Assembly (NCBI GenBank): GCA_964601515.1
Contig: CAZRNU010000084.1
Coordinates: 1-13,165 of the forward strand
Reading direction: 5' to 3'
DNA from: PWND01 sp964601515
GTDB taxonomy: Bacteria > Bacteroidota > Bacteroidia > Bacteroidales > UBA7960
DNA length: 13,165 bases
The notes beneath the pieces are model-generated. The model was not told the DNA's origin and made no database searches. It was given only the letters and a program-made list of their open reading frames with translations. The position numbers and the translations under genes were made by a program. Positions within the stretch are counted from its first letter, which is position 1. Each line of letters begins with the position of its first letter. Of this stretch, positions 1-6,503 are shown one piece after another.

Positions 1-25
1 GTTGTAAGTCGGTAGTTGTAAGTCG
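1..25 (-). repeat. Degenerate CGACTNN-type heptamer repeat, cut by window edge
   Basis: The 11-base word GTTGTAAGTCG occurs twice, at 1-11 and 15-25, with a period of 14. Read on the minus strand the block is CGACTTA, CAACTAC, CGACTTA, CAAC, that is, 7-base units of the form C(G/A)ACTNN. This is the same unit type as the longer array at 5634-5703. The block continues to the window edge, so its full length is unknown. It lies downstream of the xerD-like gene. No coding potential or hairpin terminator is visible. Confidence 0.6.
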
Positions 26-33
26 CATCTAAT

Positions 34-56
34 CAATCCATTCAATCCATTCAATC
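34..56 (-). repeat. 9-base tandem repeat abutting the Xer gene stop codon
   Basis: On the plus strand the unit CAATCCATT is repeated 2.6 times (34-42, 43-51, 52-56). On the coding strand of the neighbouring recombinase gene this reads GATTGAATG repeated, and it begins directly after the TAA stop with no spacer. It is adjacent to, but different in sequence and period from, the heptamer block at 1-25. Confidence 0.7.
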
Positions 57-962
57 TTATTTTTTTGCTCTGGGGTGGAAACTTATCAGGTTCTCTCTCA
101 GGAATTCTCTGTCAATATGCGTGTATATTTCGGTTGTAGTAATAGATTCGTGGCCAAGCATATCTTGTACGGCTCTGAGATCAGCTCCTCCTTCTATTAA
201 GTGGGTTGCAAAGCTATGACGGAATGTGTGTGGACTAACATTTTTCTTAATACCTGCTCTATTGCATAAGTCTTTTATAATTATAAAAATCATCACTCTG
301 GAAAGCTTACTCCCTTTGTTATTCAAAAAAACAAAATCTTCATTTCCTTTAATCGGAGAGGAATGCACTCTTATGTTATTAATGTACCTCTGTATCTGCT
401 TAGAAGCACTATAACCTAGAGGTACAATTCTTTGCTTATTGCCTTTGCCTGTTACTTTTACAAATTCATCCTTGAAAAACACATCGGAAATCTTTAAATT
501 AATCAACTCACTAACTCTTAACCCGCAACCATATAATGTTTCAATAATTGCTTTATTTCTTTCTCCTTCCGGAGAACTTAAATCAATAGAAGAAATGATT
601 TTGTCAATTTCTTGTATGGTAAGAAATTCCGGTATTTTCCTTCCTGTTCTTGGGCTTTCTAGTAATGTTGATGGATTTATTGCAATATAATCCTCTAATA
701 ACATATATTTATAAAAGGATTTGATAGCACTAATTAGCCTTGCCTGCGAACGGGGCTGTAATCCTAATTCGCCGGCAAATTGAACAAACTCGGAAAGATT
801 GTTTTTTGATATGTCTTGTGGTAAAATACTTTTTGTTTTGGACGAAAAATATCCTGAAAGTTTATTTATATCATTCAAATAAGCTTCAATGCTGTTGGGT
901 GAAAGCGATTTCTCAAGCCTTAAATAGGCCTCAAATCCTTGTATGTGTTTTTTCCAATCCAT
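57..962 (-). CDS. xerD: Tyrosine recombinase, XerC/XerD family
   Basis: A 301-residue site-specific tyrosine recombinase, the normal length for XerC/XerD. The family resolves chromosome dimers at dif sites during division. An N-terminal SAM-like core-binding domain covers about residues 1-90 (SPNSIEAYLNDI) and the catalytic domain about 110-295. The full catalytic set is visible: R149 in GCGLRVSEL, K173 in TGKGNKQ, H245 and R248 in HTFRH, H271 in LGHES and the nucleophile Y280 in IYTHI. An intact set and standard length argue for a working housekeeping enzyme rather than an integrase remnant. XerC and XerD cannot be told apart with certainty by eye; the LIEGGADLRAVQDMLGH stretch is typical of both. 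The ATG at 962 is chosen because it gives the complete N-terminal domain. It lies 8 bases after a TATATTTG box, implying a very short leader. Short tandem repeats follow the stop immediately. Confidence 0.9.
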   Translation of the reverse strand: MDWKKHIQGFEAYLRLEKSLSPNSIEAYLNDINKLSGYFSSKTKSILPQDISKNNLSEFVQFAGELGLQPRSQARLISAIKSFYKYMLLEDYIAINPSTLLESPRTGRKIPEFLTIQEIDKIISSIDLSSPEGERNKAIIETLYGCGLRVSELINLKISDVFFKDEFVKVTGKGNKQRIVPLGYSASKQIQRYINNIRVHSSPIKGNEDFVFLNNKGSKLSRVMIFIIIKDLCNRAGIKKNVSPHTFRHSFATHLIEGGADLRAVQDMLGHESITTTEIYTHIDREFLRENLISFHPRAKK

Positions 963-970
963 TTATGCAG

Positions 971-978
971 CAAATATA
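971..978 (-). promoter_or_regulatory. Candidate -7 box of the Xer gene promoter
   Basis: The minus strand reads TATATTTG, a full match to the Bacteroidota -7 consensus TAnnTTTG, ending 8 bases before the ATG. Transcription would start only a few bases before the ATG or at it. No good -33 TTTG is seen at the expected 19-base spacing, so the call is tentative. Confidence 0.4.
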
Positions 979-1040
979 GATTTTATTATTATTTAACCGT
1001 ATAGCATTACTTTAAATAATGAGAACATTTTTTTAATTGT

Positions 1041-1048
1041 TATTTTTG
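1041..1048 (+). promoter_or_regulatory. Candidate -7 box upstream of the Yip1-like gene
   Basis: TATTTTTG matches TAnnTTTG fully and lies 13 bases before the ATG at 1062. It forms a divergent pair with the box at 971-978. A -33 TTTG at the expected distance is not evident. The implied leader is about 8 bases. Confidence 0.4.
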
Positions 1049-1061
1049 CAGCGTTTTAAAA

Positions 1062-1658
1062 ATGATATTAATAATGAATAATTTTTATCAAATCGTTCTG
1101 AATGTTATTTTGTCACCATCAGTTAATTGGATAAAGGCAAAGGAATATGGCTATAACTGGAAACAATTGCTAATTTTTCTGGCATTCCCACTTATATTTC
1201 TTAGTTCATTAGCTAAAGTTACAAGTGTTCCGGATGAATCGATTTATTCCAATTTCTCTCAAAACTTCTTGTTTATTCATGATACAATAACTTATTCATT
1301 AGCTCTTTTACTTGCTTCTTATATGGTAAAACTACTTGCTCCGAAATTTTTATCAAGTAATTCCTTCAATGATATTTATTCTCTATTTGTTATTTCATAC
1401 ACTCCTTTCTTTTTATCAACATTAATAGCTGCTATACATCCATCGTTATCAATTATTACATTAATAGGATTAGTGTTTATGGTGTTTATGTTTTGGAAAG
1501 GAATAGGAGTAATGCTAGAAACACCGGATAATAAAAAAACAGGATTTGGTGTTATTTGTATGTTAATTATATTTGGCTCTATTGTTATTACAGGTTTAAT
1601 CGTTGCTTTATTAATGGTTGTAATATCCGGAAATTACAATATATTTAATATGCAATGA
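1062..1658 (+). CDS. Yip1-family integral membrane protein
   Basis: A 198-residue, strongly hydrophobic protein with about five membrane segments (roughly 34-52, 72-94, 105-126, 129-149, 162-188). The N-terminal pattern ILSPSVNWIKAK (a Pro and Trp before the first segment) and SYTPFF at about 112-117 in the third segment are characteristic of bacterial Yip1-domain proteins. In bacteria the molecular role of these inner-membrane proteins is not established. The start at 1062 is used; ATG at 1074 (residue 5) is an equally possible start and changes little. The next gene follows after 37 bases on the same strand, so co-transcription with the M23 peptidase is likely. A TAGTTTTG box at 1659-1666 could give that gene its own promoter. 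Confidence 0.75.
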   Translation: MILIMNNFYQIVLNVILSPSVNWIKAKEYGYNWKQLLIFLAFPLIFLSSLAKVTSVPDESIYSNFSQNFLFIHDTITYSLALLLASYMVKLLAPKFLSSNSFNDIYSLFVISYTPFFLSTLIAAIHPSLSIITLIGLVFMVFMFWKGIGVMLETPDNKKTGFGVICMLIIFGSIVITGLIVALLMVVISGNYNIFNMQ

Positions 1659-1695
1659 TAGTTTTGAATTTTGTAAATATTTTATTTAAACTCTG

Positions 1696-2967
1696 ATGAA
1701 ACAAAAAATAATATATATATCTTCTGCAATAATATTTTCTGCAATTCTTACTGTATGGTTGATAAATAGGTTTTCTAATACTGTTGTTTTTGATTCTTCT
1801 GATTTACCCCAAGAAGAGTATATTGAACCTGAATACGACGAGTATGGTATTGAAATAGGTAAGTTTTTTATTGATAAGGGCAAGGTTAAAAATAACCAAA
1901 CATTAAGTCAGATATTATCCGGGTTTGAATTGGATTTTAATTTAGTTGATGATGTTGTTAAAAAAGTAAGAAACTATTTTGACCCTCGCAGAATAAAAGC
2001 AGGTAATAGCTTTCATGCTTACCTTGAATCGGATACAATCGGGGGTATAAAATATTTTATATATGATATTTCGAAATTGGAATATATAAAGGTTTGTTTT
2101 TATGATTCTGTTCAAGTAGTAAGAAATCAAAAAGAAATTAGGAATATCTCCAAAACTGCTTCCGGTATAATAAACTCGTCACTATGGGTTACTCTTCAGG
2201 AAAACAAATTACACCCTGAACTGGCAATTTCGATGTCGGAAATATTGGCTTGGTCTGTTGATTTCCACCGAATACACAAAGGAGATAAGTTTAAAGTTAT
2301 TTTTGAAGAACTTTATGTTGGTGATGAATGCATTGGTGTTACTAATATAGAGGCAATATATTTCATTCATCAAGGCAGAGAAATAGTTGGTTTTCAGTTC
2401 AAAAAAGACTCTATTGATGGATTCTTTGATTCTGAAGGGGAAAATTTGAGAAAAGTATTTTTGAAAGCCCCATTAAAGTTTGGAAGAATTACGAGCGGGT
2501 ATTCCAATAGTCGCATGCATCCTATTCATAAAGTTCGCCGACCACATCATGGAACAGATTATGCTGCACTTACAGGTACTCCAATTCTAGCGGTTGGAGA
2601 TGGGGTAGTCACTGAAGCAAGATTTTCAGGTGGTGGCGGTAATTATGTTAGAATTAGACATAACTCTGTTTACGAAACTCAATATTTACATATGTCGCGC
2701 TTTGCTTCTGGAATTAAACCTGGTAGGAGAGTGAAGCAGGGCGAGGTTATCGGGTATGTTGGAATGACAGGTGATGCCACCGGCCCTCATGTGTGTTTTA
2801 GGTTCTGGAAAAATGGTAAACAGGTAGATCATAGAAAAGAAAAATTCCCAAGCGCAAACCCTTTGCCGCAAGTGTATTTTGAAGAATTCTTACAATTAAG
2901 AGATAGCTTGTTGAGAAAATTGGAAGAAATTTCTTTCGAAGAAGATGAAGTAATAGCTTACAGTTGA
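1696..2967 (+). CDS. Membrane-anchored M23 (LytM-type) metallopeptidase
   Basis: A 423-residue cell-envelope protein. The M23 family cleaves peptide cross-links in peptidoglycan. Residues about 4-26 form one N-terminal membrane segment or uncleaved signal, so the rest is probably periplasmic. Residues about 60-250 contain an OapA/LysM-like region (NQTLSQILSGFEL) and a beta-rich domain, as in Csd3-like M23 enzymes. The catalytic domain is about 255-390: H284 and D288 in HHGTDY are zinc ligands and H332 in YLHMS is a catalytic His. The usual closing HxH motif reads H365-V-C367, so the last zinc ligand His is replaced by Cys. The following FRFWKNGKQVDH fits an M23 domain of a Bacteroidota-type subfamily. 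Because the other three active-site residues and the fold motifs are intact, I infer an active enzyme with a Cys ligand rather than a degenerate one, but a non-catalytic regulator is possible. Confidence 0.88.
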   Translation: MKQKIIYISSAIIFSAILTVWLINRFSNTVVFDSSDLPQEEYIEPEYDEYGIEIGKFFIDKGKVKNNQTLSQILSGFELDFNLVDDVVKKVRNYFDPRRIKAGNSFHAYLESDTIGGIKYFIYDISKLEYIKVCFYDSVQVVRNQKEIRNISKTASGIINSSLWVTLQENKLHPELAISMSEILAWSVDFHRIHKGDKFKVIFEELYVGDECIGVTNIEAIYFIHQGREIVGFQFKKDSIDGFFDSEGENLRKVFLKAPLKFGRITSGYSNSRMHPIHKVRRPHHGTDYAALTGTPILAVGDGVVTEARFSGGGGNYVRIRHNSVYETQYLHMSRFASGIKPGRRVKQGEVIGYVGMTGDATGPHVCFRFWKNGKQVDHRKEKFPSANPLPQVYFEEFLQLRDSLLRKLEEISFEEDEVIAYS

Positions 2968-2980
2968 AAATTTGATTAGT

Positions 2981-3003
2981 ACCAATGAATATTCTTTATT
3001 GGT
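2981..3003 (+). terminator. Weak hairpin after the M23 gene, possible terminator
   Basis: ACCAAT at 2981-2986 pairs with ATTGGT at 2998-3003. Three further inner pairs (one G-T, two A-T) leave a 5-base loop. It begins 13 bases after the stop. There is no good T-run behind it, so it may only be a 3'-end hairpin. Confidence 0.3.
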
Positions 3004-3075
3004 TTGTATCCCCATGTGATATTTAAATCAAAATCAAATATTTTTTATAATTTTATAATGTTAAGGTTGCAAATG

Positions 3076-3083
3076 TATATTTG
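3076..3083 (+). promoter_or_regulatory. Possible -7 box upstream of the T9SS protein gene
   Basis: TATATTTG matches TAnnTTTG but lies about 140 bases before the ATG at 3223, and only a poor -33 sequence (TTTA near 3052) is present. It is the only full match I found in the 255-base gap at 2968-3222, which otherwise holds AT-rich sequence without a recognisable gene. Confidence 0.2.
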
Positions 3084-3222
3084 TAAAATATATGTATTTG
3101 TACAATATTAACGTTTGTGTAAATTTCCTGTTGTTATATTGATAATTTCTATGATTTTGTAAACTAGGACAAATAACTGTTTTTTATAATCATATTCGTA
3201 ATAAATATCTAAACCAATATAT

Positions 3223-5160
3223 ATGAAAAAGATTTTTACATTATTTTTTGGTGCTATTGCAGCAATAACCTTTGCTCAGGGTGGTGCTCAAATCTCTTTA
3301 GAGGAAAATCTTGATCTTGGCATTTTTTCTGTAATAAGTGGAACGCAAAGTGATTTTTTTGAAGTTACTTTCATTGTTGATATGACAGATGCTGTGGCAA
3401 CAGGCAATATTGAATTTAACCCGGCAATACATAATGTTTACATTACTGGATCACAAACAGGTTGGGATACTCCTGGCTCAAATCAAAGTTGGTTGCTGCA
3501 ACCTATTTATAAAAATAATTCGAAGGCAGTATACGAATGGTCAGAATACTGGAAAAGCTATAATGATTGGGAAGTCGCGGGCGGTGAAACTGCCGGAACT
3601 AACTCTCTTGGAGAATGGACGGTCATTAATAATAAATCGGGGATTAACAATTGGGGTGTAAGTGACTTTGATTTTTCGAATGAAGGAACAGACTACGGTG
3701 TTATTATTTTCAATCCATATTTTACAAGCCCCCCAATTGACAATACTCATCCTCCTGTAATGGGTATAAAGTATGCTGCGTTTACTCAAGCAAATTTAAT
3801 AAACGACGACAAATGGCTTATTTCCCCACCATTGGAAGTTAGTGCTTTGTCTGTTCTTTCCTTTTGGGCAAAATCAATTACAAGTAAGTGGGGATTAGAA
3901 CGAATGAAAGTTTTGGTTTCTAGCAGTGGTGCAAATGTTGAAGAATTTGTTCAAATATCTGAAGGAGATTATATTGAGGTTCCTGATGAATGGACAGAAT
4001 ATACCTATAATTTAGGAACATATGCTGGTCAAACAATTCATTTCGCTATTCAATACGTTTCTTATGATGCTTTCTTTTTGTTTTTGGATAATTTCAAAGT
4101 TTCATGTATTGGAGATTTACCTAACTCTAATCAATATTCGATTACATTGATGCTTGAAGCGGGTGAATATGATTATAAATATTTCTTTATTGAAGATAAC
4201 CCCACGTGGGATATGGGAGAGTGGGCAGGAGAACCTAATAGGACAATTAATGTAACTGATAACATGGTAGTTTATGATTACTGGGGAGTAAAGAAGGCTG
4301 CCACAATAATTTCAACAACAGTATCAAATATATCTCAGACTGATGCAATTTCAGGAGGTAATGTAATAGACGATGGTGGAGAATTCGTTACAGCTAAAGG
4401 GATTGTTTGGGGTACATCACATTACCCCTCTGTTAGTATGAATCAAGGTATAACTATAGATGGAAGTGGTACTGGCTATTTTTCAAGTAATTTGACCGGG
4501 TTGTCTCCAAAAACCACATATTTTGTAAGAGCATATGCTACAAATAGCTCAGGCACTTCATATGGTAATCAGTTTAGTTTTACAACATTGGATATTGCTC
4601 ATCCACCAACTGTTTATACTTATAATGTTTCTAATACCTCTCTTAATACATCGGAAAGTGGAGGTGATGTTACAAATGATGGAGACGCATTTGTTACATC
4701 AAAAGGTGTTGTATGGGGTACATTTCAAAATCCAACCTTGGATTCGAATAATGGAATAACAAACGATGGCACTGGTTTCGGACCTTTTAAAAGTATTCTT
4801 GTAGGCTTGACTCCTTATACCACTTACTATGTTAGGGCATATGCCATAAACAGGGCTGGAATTTCCTATGGCATTCAGAGAAGTTTTATTTCATCATTAC
4901 TAAATAACATAGAGGAAAACGTAGACTATGATGTAATTATTTACCCAAATCCTTTCACAAATGAATTATCAATACATAATAATAAAAGTATAAAAAAAAT
5001 AAAAATATTTAATGTTGATAATAAAAAAAATTATAAAATAACAAAAAATGGGGAAAAGGATTTCTATATTAACCTTGAAAACATTTCAAATGGTTTGTAT
5101 AATATTAGAATAATTGATTTAGATGGTAATCACTTTAATAAGAAAATTATTAAATACTGA
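3223..5160 (+). CDS. T9SS-secreted multidomain adhesin-like protein
   Basis: A 645-residue exported protein. Residues 1-18 are a signal peptide (MKKIFTLFFGAIAAITFA). A beta domain opens at about 47-92 (VTFIVDMTDA, VYITGSQTGW) and appears to resume at about 302-356 (YSITLMLEAGEYDYKYFF, GEWAGEPNRTINVT, DYWG). Between the halves, about 115-295, sits a cleaved-adhesin / choice-of-anchor J-like domain (WTVINN, DKWLISPPLEV, LSFWAKS, FLFLDNFKV). Two Fn3-like Bacteroidota repeats follow at about 360-455 and 461-556, each with SGG(N/D)V, KG(I/V)VWGT, GL(S/T)P.TTY(F/Y)VRAYA and SYG. The end, about 566-645, is a type A Por sorting tail: YPNPFTNELSI, GLYNIRI and a basic end. The protein should cross the outer membrane by T9SS, with the tail cleaved and the body attached or released. 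Adhesion or glycan binding is an inference; no catalytic motif is visible. Two TGA stops stand in tandem. Codons near 583-612 are almost pure A/T and carry two A8 runs. Confidence 0.88.
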   Translation: MKKIFTLFFGAIAAITFAQGGAQISLEENLDLGIFSVISGTQSDFFEVTFIVDMTDAVATGNIEFNPAIHNVYITGSQTGWDTPGSNQSWLLQPIYKNNSKAVYEWSEYWKSYNDWEVAGGETAGTNSLGEWTVINNKSGINNWGVSDFDFSNEGTDYGVIIFNPYFTSPPIDNTHPPVMGIKYAAFTQANLINDDKWLISPPLEVSALSVLSFWAKSITSKWGLERMKVLVSSSGANVEEFVQISEGDYIEVPDEWTEYTYNLGTYAGQTIHFAIQYVSYDAFFLFLDNFKVSCIGDLPNSNQYSITLMLEAGEYDYKYFFIEDNPTWDMGEWAGEPNRTINVTDNMVVYDYWGVKKAATIISTTVSNISQTDAISGGNVIDDGGEFVTAKGIVWGTSHYPSVSMNQGITIDGSGTGYFSSNLTGLSPKTTYFVRAYATNSSGTSYGNQFSFTTLDIAHPPTVYTYNVSNTSLNTSESGGDVTNDGDAFVTSKGVVWGTFQNPTLDSNNGITNDGTGFGPFKSILVGLTPYTTYYVRAYAINRAGISYGIQRSFISSLLNNIEENVDYDVIIYPNPFTNELSIHNNKSIKKIKIFNVDNKKNYKITKNGEKDFYINLENISNGLYNIRIIDLDGNHFNKKIIKY

Positions 5161-5277
5161 TGAAGCATAATTATGCATTACCTCAACACTGAAGTATGTA
5201 ATTTATACATCCATTATTAAACAATAATTTTCACCTTGAAATATCTATTTTAAAGTTCAAAAAACACAAAGAATAAT

Positions 5278-5604
5278 TTAATGAGCCTCCTTAATATGCA
5301 CTGCTATCCATATGCACATTGGATTAGTACTGGTATAAATAACTTTGTGCTTTTGATGTGCAGGTATGAAAAGATAATCTCCGGCAATTAGTTTTTTAAT
5401 TTTTTTGTTTTCAAACTCTATTTCTGCTTCTCCCTGAATTAATATTACCCATTCATCAGTGTCTTGATTATACCATTCCTCACCTTTTGTAATATGACCT
5501 TTACTTAGAATTCTTTCAATTTTGATGCTTCTATCCTGAAATATTATATCAAATAGCTCTGATTCATTTGGCAAAGTCTCTATATTGAATATGTTATCCA
5601 TCAT
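5278..5604 (-). CDS. Small single-domain cupin protein
   Basis: A 108-residue protein forming one cupin barrel. Motif 1 keeps the E-x6-G end (E51 to G58, DEWVILIQG), but the usual metal-binding HxH before it is replaced by EEWYNQDTD. Motif 2 is GDYLFIPAHQKH (75-86), with H83 and H86. This WY..DEWV / IPAHQxH form is a recognisable cupin subfamily of unknown substrate. With the motif 1 histidines missing, it may bind metal differently or not at all. Two consecutive ATGs open the gene; the first (5604) is used. It lies downstream of the YciO-like gene on the same strand, but a heptamer repeat array fills most of the 102-base gap. No -7 box was seen in that gap, so read-through from upstream is plausible. 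Confidence 0.75.
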   Translation of the reverse strand: MMDNIFNIETLPNESELFDIIFQDRSIKIERILSKGHITKGEEWYNQDTDEWVILIQGEAEIEFENKKIKKLIAGDYLFIPAHQKHKVIYTSTNPMCIWIAVHIKEAH

Positions 5605-5633
5605 AGTTTATTGAAAAAGTTATTATCACATAA

Positions 5634-5703
5634 CGACTGTCGACTGCCGACTGCCGACTTCCGACTGTCGACTGTCGACTAACGACTGTCGACTAACGAC
5701 TTC
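5634..5703. repeat. Ten-unit CGACTNN heptamer array
   Basis: Ten uninterrupted 7-base units fill 70 bases. All begin CGACT and end, in order, GT, GC, GC, TC, GT, GT, AA, GT, AA, TC. The first five bases do not vary; only the last two do. Wherever a unit ends in GT, the palindrome GTCGAC forms at the junction (four times). The array starts 3 bases after the YciO-like gene's TAG stop on the minus strand and ends 29 bases before the cupin ATG. There are no spacers, so it is not a CRISPR array. The unit type matches the block at 1-25. Confidence 0.9.
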
Positions 5704-5706
5704 CTT

Positions 5707-6327
5707 CTACAAATACTCTTCAATATCTCCTTTACCTTCTCTTATAACTTCAGGCTCGCCACTTGTGCAATCTACAACTGTAGAAGCTTCGTTGTCGCCA
5801 AACCCACCATCAATTACTAAGTCAACCTGATGATTATATTTCTCATAGATAAGCTCGGGGTCAGTAGTATATTCGAGTATTTCGTCATCGTCATACACTG
5901 AAGTGGAAATAATTGGATTTCCCAATTCTTTAACTATTTCCCTTATTATATTGTTGTTAGGAATTCTTATCCCTATAGTCTTTTTTCTGCTCTGAAATAG
6001 TTTAGGTATATTGCCGTTGGCATCTAAAATAAATGTGAATGGACCTGGAAGTGCTTTTTTCATTAGCTTATATATGCTGGTCCCAAATGGTTTGGTGTAA
6101 TCAGAAATATGACTCAAATCATAAAAAATAAAGGAGAAATTTGCTTTTTCAACCTTTGTAGATTTTATAGCCGCCACCCTTGCTACAGCTTTACTGCTCA
6201 TAATGTCGCAACCTATTGCATAAACAGTATCTGTAGGGTAAATAATTACACCACCGTTTTTTAAGCAATCTACTACTGTTTTTATCTCTTTAGGATTAGG
6301 ATTTTCCGGATAAATCTTGACTAACAT
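5707..6327 (-). CDS. yciO: Sua5/YciO/YrdC-family protein, YciO-like
   Basis: A 206-residue protein of the YrdC fold. TsaC/Sua5 members make threonylcarbamoyl-AMP for the t6A37 modification of tRNA; the role of YciO members is less certain. Motifs seen: YPTDTVYAIGCD (30-41), K55, FSFIFYDLSHISDY (64-77), PGPFTFIL (94-101), KKTIGIRIP (115-123), STS (141-143), VDLVIDGG (168-175), STVVD (182-186) and VIREG (194-198). The pattern of these blocks and the length resemble E. coli YciO more than TsaC. The SxN signature of TsaC/Sua5 is replaced by STS. It has no Sua5 C-terminal extension. The ATG at 6327 is preferred over an upstream TTG (6345) because it starts right before the conserved fold and because a TACATTTG -7 box overlaps that TTG. 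If this is the genome's only YrdC paralogue, it would have to serve as the t6A enzyme. Confidence 0.82.
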   Translation of the reverse strand: MLVKIYPENPNPKEIKTVVDCLKNGGVIIYPTDTVYAIGCDIMSSKAVARVAAIKSTKVEKANFSFIFYDLSHISDYTKPFGTSIYKLMKKALPGPFTFILDANGNIPKLFQSRKKTIGIRIPNNNIIREIVKELGNPIISTSVYDDDEILEYTTDPELIYEKYNHQVDLVIDGGFGDNEASTVVDCTSGEPEVIREGKGDIEEYL

Positions 6328-6342
6328 AAAAAATAATTTATG

Positions 6343-6350
6343 CAAATGTA
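6343..6350 (-). promoter_or_regulatory. Candidate -7 box of the YciO-like gene
   Basis: The minus strand reads TACATTTG, a full match to TAnnTTTG, 15 bases before the ATG at 6327. The -33 position has no clear TTTG. It supports the internal ATG over the TTG at 6345. Confidence 0.4.
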
Positions 6351-6390
6351 GTTATAATATATTTTTTGAATTATACTTTTAATCAAGTTA

Positions 6391-6419
6391 TTGCAAGCAT
6401 TAGGAAAATGTTACCTTTG
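6391..6419 (+). promoter_or_regulatory. Strong Bacteroidota-type promoter of the helical-repeat protein gene
   Basis: TTG at 6391-6393 and TACCTTTG at 6412-6419 are separated by 18 bases, close to the -33 / -7 arrangement of the Bacteroidota primary sigma factor. The predicted start near 6425 gives a leader of about 80 bases before the ATG at 6504. This is the best promoter match in the window. Confidence 0.6.
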
Positions 6420-6503
6420 TACTGCCAACGTAAATAAATACAATGCTTTTATTATTTGTTTGTGGAATTTACTGTTTTTTGGAATTTTGATTCTTTTATA
6501 TAC

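Noticed and set aside
57..962. Xer gene considered as an integrase of a mobile element, given the adjacent repeats.
   Set aside because: Length and motifs match housekeeping XerC/D, and no att-like duplication, tRNA or other mobile genes are visible in the window.
5165..5176. Perfect palindrome GCATAATTATGC just after the T9SS protein gene, considered as a terminator.
   Set aside because: It has no loop-forming centre, is AT-rich and is not followed by a T-run; a protein-binding site cannot be excluded but there is nothing to support one.
5634..5703. Heptamer array considered as a CRISPR or a coding repeat.
   Set aside because: Units are contiguous 7-mers without spacers, no cas genes are present, and no open frame reads through with a start.
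6328..6345. TTG start extending the YciO-like protein by 6 residues.
   Set aside because: The TTG lies inside a full -7 promoter box, so a transcript from that promoter would not include it, and the ATG at 6327 gives the normal N-terminus.
6456..6503. In-frame TTG start that would extend the helical-repeat protein by 16 residues.
   Set aside because: The ATG at 6504 begins a typical signal peptide directly; the extension would place aromatic, acidic residues before it.
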